Shown here: positions 35,923 through 44,405 of the stretch, in pieces
Position numbering within the stretch: position 1 is the stretch's first letter
Layout: each line of letters begins with the position of its first letter
Assembly (NCBI RefSeq): GCF_025808395.1
Contig: NZ_CP075524.1
Span: forward strand, 1,798,001-1,862,000
Source of the DNA: Microcella sp.
Lineage (GTDB): Bacteria > Actinomycetota > Actinomycetes > Actinomycetales > Microbacteriaceae
Reading direction: 5' to 3'
DNA: 64,000 nucleotides
Position numbers and translations under genes: made by a program
Notes under the pieces: generated by a model
The model's input: the letters and a program-made list of their open reading frames with translations, nothing else
Databases searched by the model: none
Told to the model about the DNA's origin: nothing

Positions 35923-36903
35923 TCAGTCTGCCGCCTCGTCGAGCACGGCGGGCAACTGTCGGTCGTCGGGCTGCGCGAGCGCGTGCCACGTGAAGCGCTC
36001 GGCGAGTTGCTCGCAGGCGCGCACGGCGCGCACGCTGTTGCCGCGGTCGTCGAGCAGGGGCCTGTAGAGCCCGAGACCGAACTGTGCGGGGCTCGCGGTG
36101 ATGATGCCGCCCGAGACTCCGCTCTTGGCGGGGCTGCCGACGCGCAGCAACCACTGACCCGAGGCGTCGTACATGCCGCATGTCGCCATGATCGTGAGCA
36201 CGTGCCGGGCGACGGTCGACGAGAACACCTGCTCGTTGGTGAGCGGGTTGCGGCCTCCGCCGGCGAGCGTCGCGGCCATGACCGCCAGGTCTCCTGCAGT
36301 GACGAGCACCGCGCACTGGCGCAAGTACACCTCAAGGGTCTCGTCGACGTCGGTCGTGAGTGACCCGGCACTGCGCATGAAGTAGGCGAGGGCCCGATTT
36401 CGGTCGGCCGTGGCGAGTTCTTGCTCGAACACGTTCTCGTCGACGTCAAGCTCGCGGCCGGCGCACGATGACAGCATGCCGAGCACACGGTCGAATCGTT
36501 CGGCCGACGACGAGGCCTCAACGAGCGAGCACGTGACGATCGCCCCCGCGTTGATCATGGGGTTGTCGGGGCGCCCGGTGCCCTCTTCGAGACTGACGGC
36601 GTTGTACGACTCTCCACTCGGTTCGACGCCGACGCGGTCGAGCACGCCCTCGAGCCCGTGGTCGACGAGCGCGAGCGCCAGGGTGAAGCACTTCGAGATC
36701 GACTGCAGCGTGAAGGCAACGTCGTGGTCGCCAGCGGCGGCGAACCCGCCGTCTGGCGTGCAGATCGCGAGCCCGAAGAGCGTCGGGTCGACCTCACTCA
36801 GCGGCGGAATGTAGTCGGCGAGCCCACCCTCGTTGACCTGCACCAGCTCGTCGTGCACCCGTTGCAGCTCGTCGGTCACCACGCTCGGTAGATCGTGCAG
36901 CAT
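35923..36903 (-). CDS. glsA: Glutaminase (GlsA type)
   Basis: The 326-residue serine-dependent glutaminase converts glutamine to glutamate. The catalytic SxxK is in FTLQSISKCFTLALALVDHG (near residue 65). Further motifs are VGVEPSGESYNAVSLE, NPMINAGAIVTCSLV, the Glu/Asn motifs ATADRNRALAYFMRSAG, a catalytic Tyr region VYLRQCAVLVTAGDLAVMAATLAGGGRNPLTNEQV and GGIITASPAQFGLG near the end. The length is normal for the single-domain bacterial form. Confidence 0.95.
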   Translation of the reverse strand: MLHDLPSVVTDELQRVHDELVQVNEGGLADYIPPLSEVDPTLFGLAICTPDGGFAAAGDHDVAFTLQSISKCFTLALALVDHGLEGVLDRVGVEPSGESYNAVSLEEGTGRPDNPMINAGAIVTCSLVEASSSAERFDRVLGMLSSCAGRELDVDENVFEQELATADRNRALAYFMRSAGSLTTDVDETLEVYLRQCAVLVTAGDLAVMAATLAGGGRNPLTNEQVFSSTVARHVLTIMATCGMYDASGQWLLRVGSPAKSGVSGGIITASPAQFGLGLYRPLLDDRGNSVRAVRACEQLAERFTWHALAQPDDRQLPAVLDEAAD

Positions 36904-36912
36904 GGCCCGCCC

Positions 36913-37104
36913 CTACTCGTGCGGGTCGGGTTTGAGCGCGGCGAGTCGTGCCCGCTCTTCGTCTTCGATCTGCGCGAAAGTCTGGCGCTCGGCACGGTCG
37001 GCGCGAATGATCGCGCGCATCGCGAACCAGAAGATGAGCCCGACGATGATGGTCGGAGTCACCGAAAAGACCGCGTTGCCCCAAAAGTCGTCAGGCATGG
37101 TCAC
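36913..37104 (-). CDS. Small single-pass membrane protein
   Basis: The 63-residue product (GTG at 37104, or ATG two codons later) has one hydrophobic helix (VTPTIIVGLIFWFAMRAII) followed by a charged segment DRAERQTFAQIEDEERARLAAL that looks like a short cytosolic helix. It is common in actinobacteria as an uncharacterised small membrane protein. It lies 9 bases upstream of glsA on the same strand and is probably co-transcribed with it. Confidence 0.7.
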   Translation of the reverse strand: MTMPDDFWGNAVFSVTPTIIVGLIFWFAMRAIIRADRAERQTFAQIEDEERARLAALKPDPHE

Positions 37105-37154
37105 CAGAATACGTGGGTCGTGCAGTGAGTGCGTCGAGAAGCCTGCCAGGAGGG

Positions 37155-37724
37155 CTACTCTGTCGCGCGGCGCTTGCGCTGCAGCTGCCCGAAGACGAGC
37201 ACGACGAGGGCGAGGGTGGCGGCCGCCCCCAAGACGACGGGGGCGAGAACGCTGGCGTCGGCGAGGGGCGCGAGCGCAGCATCCGTCACCGGGTCATCGT
37301 CGAGCGATTCGGTGGGCAACTGGGGGCCATCGAGGGCGTCGTTCTCGCTGTTGAGCACGGTGATGTCGCCGACGGCGGTCGACAGTTGGCCGTCTGCGAC
37401 GACGGCGATCACGCAGTAGACGCCATCGGCGACGACGGCACTCTGGATGCTCGTCGCGAAGTTGCCGTCACTGCCGGCGCGCACCGCCACATCGTGCACG
37501 GTGGCACCGCACTCGCTGAACGTCTGCGGGGCCAGCGACAGCGTGACGTCGGTGTCGGCGCTCGCGCGACCGGCGACATCGAACATGCCTGACACGGTGG
37601 TTCCGCCGACGGGTGTGGTGATGCGCAACGACTGCGAGGCCAGGCTGGGGCTCGCAGCGAGGAGCCCAGCCAACACGATGGCAGGGATGACACCACTGAG
37701 GGTGCGCAATCGCGGTGACAGCAT
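37155..37724 (-). CDS. Exported beta-rich protein with C-terminal membrane anchor
   Basis: The 189-residue protein has a signal peptide (VIPAIVLAGLLAASPSLASQ) and an immunoglobulin-like or Gmad2-like beta domain (LRITTPVGGTTVSGMFDVAGRASADTDVTLSLA). It has two Cys (SECGATV, GVYCVIAV) and an acidic linker. It ends with a transmembrane helix and an RKRRATE stop-transfer tail. No sortase LPxTG motif is visible. It is probably a cell-envelope protein; its partner is unknown. Confidence 0.72.
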   Translation of the reverse strand: MLSPRLRTLSGVIPAIVLAGLLAASPSLASQSLRITTPVGGTTVSGMFDVAGRASADTDVTLSLAPQTFSECGATVHDVAVRAGSDGNFATSIQSAVVADGVYCVIAVVADGQLSTAVGDITVLNSENDALDGPQLPTESLDDDPVTDAALAPLADASVLAPVVLGAAATLALVVLVFGQLQRKRRATE

Positions 37725-37822
37725 GAGATCGCCGTTCGGGTGAGACGATCGGCGCGCGATCGGGTGAATCGACGCCGTGATTCGGGTTCACTCAGGCTAG
37801 AGCGCGCGGGCGCGCGCAGGCA

Positions 37823-37840
37823 GACCCCCCTTAGGGGGTC
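37823..37840. terminator. Short GC-rich hairpin
   Basis: GACCCCC (37823-37829) pairs with GGGGGTC (37834-37840) around CTTA. It lies just after the stop of the 51-residue membrane protein gene and is a probable terminator of the leftward lysS transcript. Confidence 0.65.
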
Positions 37841-37856
37841 AAAGGTCGAGTGAGAC

Positions 37857-38012
37857 TCACGACTTGGCGAGAATGCCGAAGACGCCCGAGAGCAGCAGGT
37901 AGGCACCGATGCCGCCGACGACGAGCCACAGCGCGAGCCGGTTCATGCTGATGGCAGGCTTCTTCTCGTCGTCGCCGGGCAGTTTGAGCTCGTCGTCTCG
38001 ATTGAACGCCAT
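37857..38012 (-). CDS. 51-residue membrane protein
   Basis: The ORF starts ATG at 38010-38012 and encodes a charged N-terminus (MAFNRDDELKLPGDDEKKPA) then one hydrophobic helix (NRLALWLVVGGIGAYLLLSGVFGILAKS). It lies 9 bases after lysS on the same strand, before a hairpin, with codon use like its neighbours. No family is recognised, but small proteins of this layout often follow lysS in Microbacteriaceae (recalled, not checked). Confidence 0.7.
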   Translation of the reverse strand: MAFNRDDELKLPGDDEKKPAISMNRLALWLVVGGIGAYLLLSGVFGILAKS

Positions 38013-38021
38013 GACGCGACC

Positions 38022-39533
38022 CTACTTCACCAGCGGAAAGAGAATGGTCTCGCGAATGCCGAGCCCGGTGAGTGCCATGAGCAGACGGTCAATGCCCATG
38101 CCCATGCCTCCCGACGGCGGCATGCCATGTTCGAGCGCGGTCAAGAAGGCCTCGTCGAGCTGCATGGCCTCGAGGTCGCCGCCCGCCGCGAGCTTCGCCT
38201 GCTCGACGAAGCGTTCGCGCTGCACGACCGGGTCGACGAGCTCTGAGTAGGCCGTCGCGAGTTCGAAGCCGCGCACGTAGAGATCCCACTTCTCGACGAC
38301 GCCGGGCGTCGAGCGGTGCTCGCGCACGAGCGGGCTCGTGTCGACCGGAAAATCCATGACGAAGGTCGGTCGCGTGAGGCCGCCCTTCACGAAGTGCTCC
38401 CACAGCTCTTCGACATACTTGCCGGGCAGCGGGTGGTCGATCTCGATGTCGACCGTGTCAGCGAGCTTCTTCAGGTCGGCCATCGAGGTCTGCGGAGTGA
38501 TCTCGACGCCGGCCGCGGCGCTGAGCGACTCATACATGCTGAGGCGATCCCATTCGCCGCCGAGGTCATACTCGGTGCCGTCGGCCCACGTGACCACGTG
38601 CGAGCCCGACACGGCGACGGCCGCGTTCTGAATCATCTCTTGCGTCAGGTCGGCCATCTGGTGATAGTCACCGTAGGCCTGATAGGCCTCGAGCATCGCG
38701 AACTCGGGGCTGTGCGTCGAGTCGGCGCCTTCGTTGCGAAAGTTGCGGTTGATCTCGAACACTCGCTCGATGCCGCCGACGACCGCGCGCTTCAAGAAGA
38801 GTTCGGGTGCGATGCGCAAGAACAGTTCAGTATCGAAGGCGTTCGAGTGGGTGACGAAGGGGCGAGCGGATGCTCCACCGTGCATCGTCTGCAACATGGG
38901 CGTCTCGACCTCGAGATAGTCGTGACTCGCGAAGGTGCTGCGCAGACTGGCGACGGCCGCGGCGCGGGCGCGCACGGTCTGGCGCGCCTGCTCGCGCACT
39001 ATGAGGTCGAGGTAGCGCTGGCGCACGCGCGTCTCGTCGCTGAGCTCACTGTGCAGGTTCGGCAGCGGAAGAATCGCCTTCGACGAGATCGCCCAGCTCG
39101 ACACCATGACGCTGAGCTCGCCGCGCTTGCTCGTGATGACCTCGCCCTCGACGAACACGTGGTCGCCGAGGTCGACGAACTCTTTCCATCGGTCGAGCGA
39201 CGTCTCGCCCACTTCGGCGAGGCTCACCATCACCTGCAGGCGGCTGCCGTCACCCGACTGCAGGGTGGCGAAGCAGAGCTTGCCGGTGTTGCGGCTGAAG
39301 ACGACACGACCGGCAAGGGCCACTCGCTCACCCGTGGCCGTGTCGACCTCGAGTTCTGGGTAGCGCGCGCGAACATCCGCAATCGTCGTCGTCACCTCGA
39401 GGCCGATCGCGTAGGGCGCCAGCCCGGCATCGAGCATGCGCTGCCGCTTGTCGAGGCGCACCTGCTTCTGCTCGGCGATCTCTTCGATCGTCGGCTCGGC
39501 GGCGTGTTCGGCGGGTGCGGTGTTGTCGCTCAT
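38022..39533 (-). CDS. lysS: Lysyl-tRNA synthetase (class II)
   Basis: The 503-residue enzyme has an N-terminal OB-fold (VALAGRVVFSRNTGKLCFATLQSGDG) and the class II catalytic core. Motif 2 is IERVFEINRNFRNEGADSTHSPEFAMLE near residue 270, the lysine-binding PLVREHRSTPGVVEKWDLYVRGFELATAYSELVDP follows, and motif 3 is GMGMGIDRLLMALTGLGIRETILFPLV at the end. All are intact. An extra N-terminal acidic stretch of about 20 residues precedes the core. Confidence 0.98.
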   Translation of the reverse strand: MSDNTAPAEHAAEPTIEEIAEQKQVRLDKRQRMLDAGLAPYAIGLEVTTTIADVRARYPELEVDTATGERVALAGRVVFSRNTGKLCFATLQSGDGSRLQVMVSLAEVGETSLDRWKEFVDLGDHVFVEGEVITSKRGELSVMVSSWAISSKAILPLPNLHSELSDETRVRQRYLDLIVREQARQTVRARAAAVASLRSTFASHDYLEVETPMLQTMHGGASARPFVTHSNAFDTELFLRIAPELFLKRAVVGGIERVFEINRNFRNEGADSTHSPEFAMLEAYQAYGDYHQMADLTQEMIQNAAVAVSGSHVVTWADGTEYDLGGEWDRLSMYESLSAAAGVEITPQTSMADLKKLADTVDIEIDHPLPGKYVEELWEHFVKGGLTRPTFVMDFPVDTSPLVREHRSTPGVVEKWDLYVRGFELATAYSELVDPVVQRERFVEQAKLAAGGDLEAMQLDEAFLTALEHGMPPSGGMGMGIDRLLMALTGLGIRETILFPLVK

Positions 39534-39604
39534 CAGGCTCCTCGGTTCAGCGTTTCAGCCTACCGGCGGGCGGGGCCGCGCTCTGCGGCCGCACCCCCGT
39601 TCGC

Positions 39605-39679
39605 TCATTCGGACGCACGACCGTTGCACACGGCGTGTTGCCGCAACCCGCCGTGTGGAACACGCGCGAACCCGAATGA
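39605..39679. repeat. Nested palindromes between panC and lysS
   Basis: An outer pair TCATTCGG / CCGAATGA (39605-39612, 39672-39679) encloses an inner pair CACACGGCG / CGCCGTGTG (39627-39635, 39649-39657). That in turn encloses GTTG-CCG-CAAC. The 185-base gap between panC and lysS holds nothing else obvious. It is a multi-stem structure, not a simple terminator. Confidence 0.7.
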
Positions 39680-39718
39680 CGACACGGGCGGGGGCGGGAT
39701 GCTCGCGCGCCGTCGACC

Positions 39719-40582
39719 TCAGCCGAGGTGCAGCAGCTCGGTGTCGATGAGTCGGGTGTCGCCGACCCGCGCGGCGATGAGGGCCCTAGCCGGCCCGCGG
39801 TGGTCGTCATCGACGGGCTGAAAGGTGTCGGGGCGCACAACAGCGATGTAGTCGAGCTGCACGTCATCTGCCCCCATGAGCACACCTTGCATGGCGGCGA
39901 GCACGGCGTCGATGCCCCGATCGGCCGCCGACTGCGCGGCTTCGAGCGCGTCGGGCAGCGCGCGAGCGGCACGGCGTTGACGCTCGCCCAGAAAACGGTT
40001 GCGGCTCGAGAGGGCGAGGCCGTCGTCGGCCCGCACGGTGTCGACCACCTCAACGCGGGTGCGAATGTCGAGGTCGCGCACCATGCGCTGCACGAGAAAC
40101 ACCTGCTGCGCGTCTTTCTGACCGAAGAGCACCAGGTGCGGTTGCGCGATGCCGAGCAGTTTGGCGACCACGGTGAGCATGCCGTCGAAGTGCCCGGGGC
40201 GCGAGCGGCCTTCGTAAAGGCCGCCGAGCGAGCCCGCGGTGACGCGCGTCTGCGCGGCGCCGTGGGGGTACATCTCGTCGTCGGCGGGGGCGAACACTGC
40301 GGCCACTCCGTGTCCGGCGAGGGCGTCGCGGTCGGCGTCGAGCTCGCGGGGATAGCGTTCGAAGTCTTCAGCGGGGCCGAATTGCAGGGGGTTGACGAAG
40401 ATCGACACGATGACGACGTCGGCGAGCTCTCGCGCGCGGTCAACGAGCGCGAGGTGCCCCTCGTGCAGCGACCCCATGGTCGGCACGAGCGCGATGGTGG
40501 CCCCGTCGGCGCGCGCGGCGTCGAGTCGTGAGCGTAGACCCGCGATGGTCGTTTCGACGGGGGGTGGGGTTGTGGTGCTCAC
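39719..40582 (-). CDS. panC: PanC, pantothenate synthetase
   Basis: The 287-residue enzyme joins pantoate and beta-alanine using ATP. ATP-binding signatures are ALVPTMGSLHEGHLALVDRA (HxGH), VVSIFVNPLQFGPAEDFERYPR, HLVLFGQKDAQQ and SSRNRFLGERQRRAA (KMSKS-like). The ATG overlaps the stop of the DUF2520 gene (ATGA). It is the last gene of the folE-to-panC leftward block. Confidence 0.96.
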   Translation of the reverse strand: MSTTTPPPVETTIAGLRSRLDAARADGATIALVPTMGSLHEGHLALVDRARELADVVIVSIFVNPLQFGPAEDFERYPRELDADRDALAGHGVAAVFAPADDEMYPHGAAQTRVTAGSLGGLYEGRSRPGHFDGMLTVVAKLLGIAQPHLVLFGQKDAQQVFLVQRMVRDLDIRTRVEVVDTVRADDGLALSSRNRFLGERQRRAARALPDALEAAQSAADRGIDAVLAAMQGVLMGADDVQLDYIAVVRPDTFQPVDDDHRGPARALIAARVGDTRLIDTELLHLG

Positions 40583-41355
40583 CGGTCTCCTCGCGCTGGG
40601 CCCGACGCGGGGCCGAGATCGCTCGCCGAGTCGTTGCCGTTGAGGTCGACGTGGCTCAGGTTGATGCTATCGACCGTGGCACGCTGCAACGCGTTCTCGA
40701 CGGCTGAGCGCACGACGGGCCCGAGCACGCTGCCGGGCTGCTCGACTCCGATGGCGCGCAGCGCGTCGACAGACTGCGACACGATGGCCGTCGAGAACTG
40801 TGAGGCCGCGGTGATCGCGTCGGCGTAGGTCTCTCGATCGCTCTCGTCGACGATGACGGGTTCTGCCCCCATCTCGACAACGAGCGCTTGGGCAATGGGC
40901 AGCACGGGTGTTGGCGCGGTCACTGCGCACCACGCGTCGCGCAAGCGGGCGAGGTCGATGCTCGTGCCGGTGAACGCGATCGCCGGATGCACCGCCAACG
41001 GTATGCCCCCCGCGAGCCGCGCGGGGTCGAGCACCGAGGTGCCGTACCGCGCCGCGGTGTGCATGACGAGCTGCCCCGGCTGCCAGGCGCCGAGCGCGGC
41101 GAGCCCGGCGACGAGGTCAGCCAACTGGTCGTCGGGCACGGCGATGATGACGAGCTCGCTGCGTTCGACGATGGTCGCAACGTCGAGCACGGCGACGCCG
41201 GGTAACACGATCTCGACGCGATCGCGCTCGTCATCGGTGGTCGCCGAGATGCCAACGATGGCGTGTCCGGCACCGGCGAGGGCCGCGCCGAGCACCGGCC
41301 CGACTCGACCGGCACCGATGATGCCGATGCCGAGCCGCCCGTCGCGCGCACTCAC
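40579..41355 (-). CDS. Rossmann-like DUF2520 protein next to panC
   Basis: A GTG start at 41355, overlapping the PH-protein stop (GTGA), gives 258 residues. The N-terminus LGIGIIGAGRVGPVLGAALAGAGHAIVGIS is a dinucleotide-binding GxGxxG fold. The C-terminal half (AVHPAIAFTGTSIDLARL, SDRETYADAITAASQFSTAIVSQSVDALRAIG) matches the DUF2520 helical domain. The family resembles ketopantoate reductase-like enzymes, and its constant place beside panC in actinobacteria points to pantothenate synthesis. This role is inferred. Confidence 0.85.
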   Translation of the reverse strand: MSARDGRLGIGIIGAGRVGPVLGAALAGAGHAIVGISATTDDERDRVEIVLPGVAVLDVATIVERSELVIIAVPDDQLADLVAGLAALGAWQPGQLVMHTAARYGTSVLDPARLAGGIPLAVHPAIAFTGTSIDLARLRDAWCAVTAPTPVLPIAQALVVEMGAEPVIVDESDRETYADAITAASQFSTAIVSQSVDALRAIGVEQPGSVLGPVVRSAVENALQRATVDSINLSHVDLNGNDSASDLGPASGPARGDR

Positions 41356-42935
41356 GTGGTGCGCCACCGGTGCGAGCGGTCGGTGTCGGCGCTGTCGATC
41401 GCCGCAGCGACTGCGTCGTCGAAGAACTGCATGGCGTCGCTGCGGTCGAGGGCACCGAGGGTAGGCGAGATCGGCCCGGCGACGGTGTGCACGTGAATCG
41501 AGGCGAGTCTCAGCGAGCGCAAGATCGGCCCCTGGTGTATCGACACCGACTGGGTGCGCGCGAAGGGCACGATCGTGAGCCCGCGCCAGATGGCTCCCGT
41601 GCGCAGCAGCACCGCTTGCTGCGTGAGCGCGAAACCGTTGCGGCGGCGTGAGAACCAGCGCAGCCCTCGGGCGCGCGGCGGCGACACGGTGAAACCGCCG
41701 CCGTCGCCCGAGCCGAGCAGCCCGAGCTCGATCGACTCTCGCGAATCGTCTGTCACCACGTCGGGCAGCAAGAGTTGCAGCACTGCGCGCACGTCGTCGA
41801 GGTTGCCGACGGGCAAGATGGTTGTCTGCTGCTGACCGGCAGCGCCGCTCTGCGACGACCGCGACGCACGGTTGACGGCGATCTGCCACCAGCCGGCCGG
41901 GCGCCACAGCAGCGGCTGGCTGACCTTCACCGAGTGGATGCGCCCGGGCGGCAGCGTCTCGTTGGTGGTCGAGAGCAGCCCGAAGCCGACGCGCACACCG
42001 TCGGGCGTCGCCGCGATCGAGTAGCGCAGCGAGCGCGTGATGCGCGAGATGAGAAAGCCGCCGAGACCAATGAGGGTCGGAAAGACGGCGAAGAGCACGA
42101 ACAGCTCGCCGGTGACACCGACGAACACGGCGATGCCGATCAGCATGGCGACGAGAATGATCGTGGTCTCGCTGAGCAGGGTCGAGCCGATGAGCCGACC
42201 AGGGTTCATGCGCACGATCGACTGAGGTTCGACGAGTTCAACGTCGAGCTCGGGGGCGAGCAGTTCAGAGACACGCTCATCGAGCATCCCCTGAATGGGG
42301 TGCTCGCCACTCGCGACCGCGCCCTCCGCGGCAGCCGCTGGCCGCTGGGCGCCCGAGGCGAGCAACAGAATGTCGCGCCGCAGGGCGTCGGCGTCGCGCC
42401 CGCGCAGGTAGGCCAGCTGCACGTTGGCGTCATTGCCGGCCGACGAGACCTCGAGCTTGGCCGCACCGAACAGGCGCGGAATGAACGGGCGCGACACGTT
42501 GATGCCCTGAATGCGGTCGAGGCGACCCTTGCGATTGGTGCGAAACAGGATGCCCGAGCGCACTTCGACGACCTCGTCAGTGATGCGGAAGGTGTGCATG
42601 CGCCACGACAGGTAGAAGCCCGCGATGATGATGAGCAGCAGCCCTACGACGGCGAGCAACACATAGATGATGAGGTCTTCGCGCACGATGTAGTCGATCG
42701 CGTCGCTCTCGAAGTCACCGCCCGGAGTCGAGACGAAGATGTTGTCGGCGCCGAAGAACAGCTCGAACAGGCGATCGCGCAGGTTGACGATGATGACACC
42801 GAGAATGGCGATGAAAGCGATGCCGCCGCGAAACAGCGGGGTCGCGGGGTGCAGCCGGTGCCACTCGCCGTCGGCGTAGTCGGTCGCCAGCGGTGCGGCC
42901 GGCGTCGCCGGGTGCTCGGCGGGCTGCTCGCTCAC
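41352..42935 (-). CDS. Large bacterial PH-domain membrane protein (YdbT type)
   Basis: A GTG at 42935 gives 527 residues. Three bPH_2-like modules are interspersed with hydrophobic helix pairs. Helices occur around FRGGIAFIAILGVIIVNL, IIYVLLAVVGLLLIIIAGFYL and TIILVAMLIGIAVFVGVTGELFVLFAVFPTLIG. PH signatures include RITDEVVEVRSGILFRTNRKGRLDRIQGINVSRPFIPRLFG and ALTQQAVLLRTGAIWRGLTIVPFARTQSVSIHQGPI. It overlaps genes at both ends (GTGA) and pairs with the smaller PH protein encoded just upstream. The role is unknown; Bacillus YdbS/YdbT are the nearest known relatives. Confidence 0.88.
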   Translation of the reverse strand: MSEQPAEHPATPAAPLATDYADGEWHRLHPATPLFRGGIAFIAILGVIIVNLRDRLFELFFGADNIFVSTPGGDFESDAIDYIVREDLIIYVLLAVVGLLLIIIAGFYLSWRMHTFRITDEVVEVRSGILFRTNRKGRLDRIQGINVSRPFIPRLFGAAKLEVSSAGNDANVQLAYLRGRDADALRRDILLLASGAQRPAAAAEGAVASGEHPIQGMLDERVSELLAPELDVELVEPQSIVRMNPGRLIGSTLLSETTIILVAMLIGIAVFVGVTGELFVLFAVFPTLIGLGGFLISRITRSLRYSIAATPDGVRVGFGLLSTTNETLPPGRIHSVKVSQPLLWRPAGWWQIAVNRASRSSQSGAAGQQQTTILPVGNLDDVRAVLQLLLPDVVTDDSRESIELGLLGSGDGGGFTVSPPRARGLRWFSRRRNGFALTQQAVLLRTGAIWRGLTIVPFARTQSVSIHQGPILRSLRLASIHVHTVAGPISPTLGALDRSDAMQFFDDAVAAAIDSADTDRSHRWRTT

Positions 42936-43459
42936 AGGCCTGCCCGGCGCGATTCGGCGACGGCCACGAGGTGGTCGCGCAACTGTTCGGCGGTCTCGAG
43001 AGTGAGACCCGGAATCACGACGCCGCTCGAGGCGGCCGCCGTCACGAACTTGAGCTCGGCGAGCCCGAAGGCACGAGTGAGGGGCCCACGCGTAATGTCG
43101 ACGAGCTGCATGCGGCCGTAGGGCACGGCGACGAAGCGCTGAAAGAGAATGCCGCGGCGAAAGAGCAGGTCGTCGTCGCGCAAGATGTAGCCGATCGCGC
43201 GCACGCGTCGCGGGGTCAGGGCGAGCACGATCAGAAAGAGGGCGCCGAGAGCCGAGCCGATGATCCAGCCGTACTGCCAGCCGACCCAGAACGGAACAAA
43301 CCCAGCCGCCGTGACGATAGCGCCCGTGATGAGCGTCGAGATCATGTCGACCGGAATGTACTTGGGCGACACCCGCTGCCACTCGGTTTCGGGGCGCTCG
43401 AGGCGCCGGTTCTCGGCTGCGCTGGCGTCAGCGGGGCCGGTGTCATCAGTGGTGGTCAC
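42932..43459 (-). CDS. Small bacterial PH-domain membrane protein (YdbS type)
   Basis: A GTG at 43459 gives 175 residues. The first half has two hydrophobic segments (LITGAIVTAAGFVPFWVGW, IIGSALGALFLIVLALTP). The second half is one bPH_2 domain: YILRDDDLLFRRGILFQRFVAVPYGRMQLVDITRGPLTRAFGLAELKFVTAAASS. It overlaps DUF3180 upstream and the larger PH protein downstream. The two PH proteins probably form a membrane complex, as YdbS/YdbT do. Confidence 0.9.
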   Translation of the reverse strand: MTTTDDTGPADASAAENRRLERPETEWQRVSPKYIPVDMISTLITGAIVTAAGFVPFWVGWQYGWIIGSALGALFLIVLALTPRRVRAIGYILRDDDLLFRRGILFQRFVAVPYGRMQLVDITRGPLTRAFGLAELKFVTAAASSGVVIPGLTLETAEQLRDHLVAVAESRRAGL

Positions 43460-43917
43460 GAAGACTCCTCGGTGAGTGTGTCGGTCGGCTCGTCGGGCGG
43501 TATCGCGCACAAGTGCTCAGCCACGAGCGCGGCGGCCACGAGCATGACGGCAGTGATGAGTGTCGCCCCCGCGGTCAGCGTCGAGCCTAGCGGCACGACC
43601 GCACGGCTGAGCAGGTAGGTGAGAATGCCCGCGGCCGCACCGGCGAGCAGAGCGCCCGCGAGCGAACTCGCTTTCGCGAGCACGACCACTCGCGTGGCGT
43701 AGAACGGGTCAATGCGACGCTCGCCCACCGCAGCGCGCCGCACCGGCCACGCGAGCGCGATGAGCAGCACGGCGATGAGGGCGAGCGCGACCGCGAGCGA
43801 CACGGGCGGCACGAACACGGCGAAGCCTCGCATCGCGAGCACAACATCGAGCAGGTACGCCACGACGAACCCGGCGAGCGCCGCCACGAGCAAAGGCAGG
43901 GGGCGGGTTCTGGTCAC
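43456..43917 (-). CDS. DUF3180 membrane protein
   Basis: A GTG at 43917, overlapping the folK stop (GTGA), gives 153 residues with four hydrophobic segments (PLLVAALAGFVVAYLLDVVLA, VSLAVALALIAVLLIALAW, SLAGALLAGAAAGILTYLLS, STLTAGATLITAVMLVAAALVA). DUF3180 proteins are actinobacterial and regularly lie after folK. The motif DPFYATRVVVLAKASSLAGAL between helices 2 and 3 is diagnostic. The function is unknown. Confidence 0.88.
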   Translation of the reverse strand: MTRTRPLPLLVAALAGFVVAYLLDVVLAMRGFAVFVPPVSLAVALALIAVLLIALAWPVRRAAVGERRIDPFYATRVVVLAKASSLAGALLAGAAAGILTYLLSRAVVPLGSTLTAGATLITAVMLVAAALVAEHLCAIPPDEPTDTLTEESS

Positions 43918-44405
43918 GGCCGGCCCTCGTGCGCCCGCCGCTCGGCGAGCAATTCGGCGACCGGTGCGCGCCCGGGCACGATGGCGTCGGGCTGCACCTC
44001 GAGCCACGGCGCGAGCACGAAGTCGCGTTCGTGCGCCCGCGGGTGCGGAACCTCGAGCTCGGGGCTCGTGATGACGAGATCGTCGACGGCGATGAGGTCG
44101 AGATCGAGCGTGCGATCACCCCACCGCTCGGCGCGTTCACGACCGTGTGACTGCTCGATCGCCCTCAGCGCGTCGAGCAACTCGTGGGGCGTGAGCTCGG
44201 TGCGCAACAGCAGCACGCCGTTGAGGTAGGCGGGCCGCTCGGGGTCGAGCCCGTCGACGGTGAGCGCGACAGTGCCGTGCCACGACGACACCGCCTCGAC
44301 ACGGCAGCCCGGCAACGCGTCGAGTGCACGCACGGCGCTGTCGAGCGTGGTGGCCCGATCACCGAGGTTGCTACCGAGGGCGATGACGGCGAGCGAGTCG
44401 GTCAT
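43914..44405 (-). CDS. folK: FolK, 6-hydroxymethyl-7,8-dihydropterin pyrophosphokinase
   Basis: The 163-residue enzyme has VIALGSNLGDRATTLDSAVRAL at its start. AYLNGVLLLRTELTPHELLDALRAIEQSHGRER and WGDRTLDLDLIAVDDLVITSPELEVPHPRAHERDFVLAPWLE follow, including the Asp pair that binds Mg-ATP (TLDLDLI). It transfers pyrophosphate in folate synthesis. It overlaps folB by 4 bases. Confidence 0.97.
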   Translation of the reverse strand: MTDSLAVIALGSNLGDRATTLDSAVRALDALPGCRVEAVSSWHGTVALTVDGLDPERPAYLNGVLLLRTELTPHELLDALRAIEQSHGRERAERWGDRTLDLDLIAVDDLVITSPELEVPHPRAHERDFVLAPWLEVQPDAIVPGRAPVAELLAERRAHEGRP

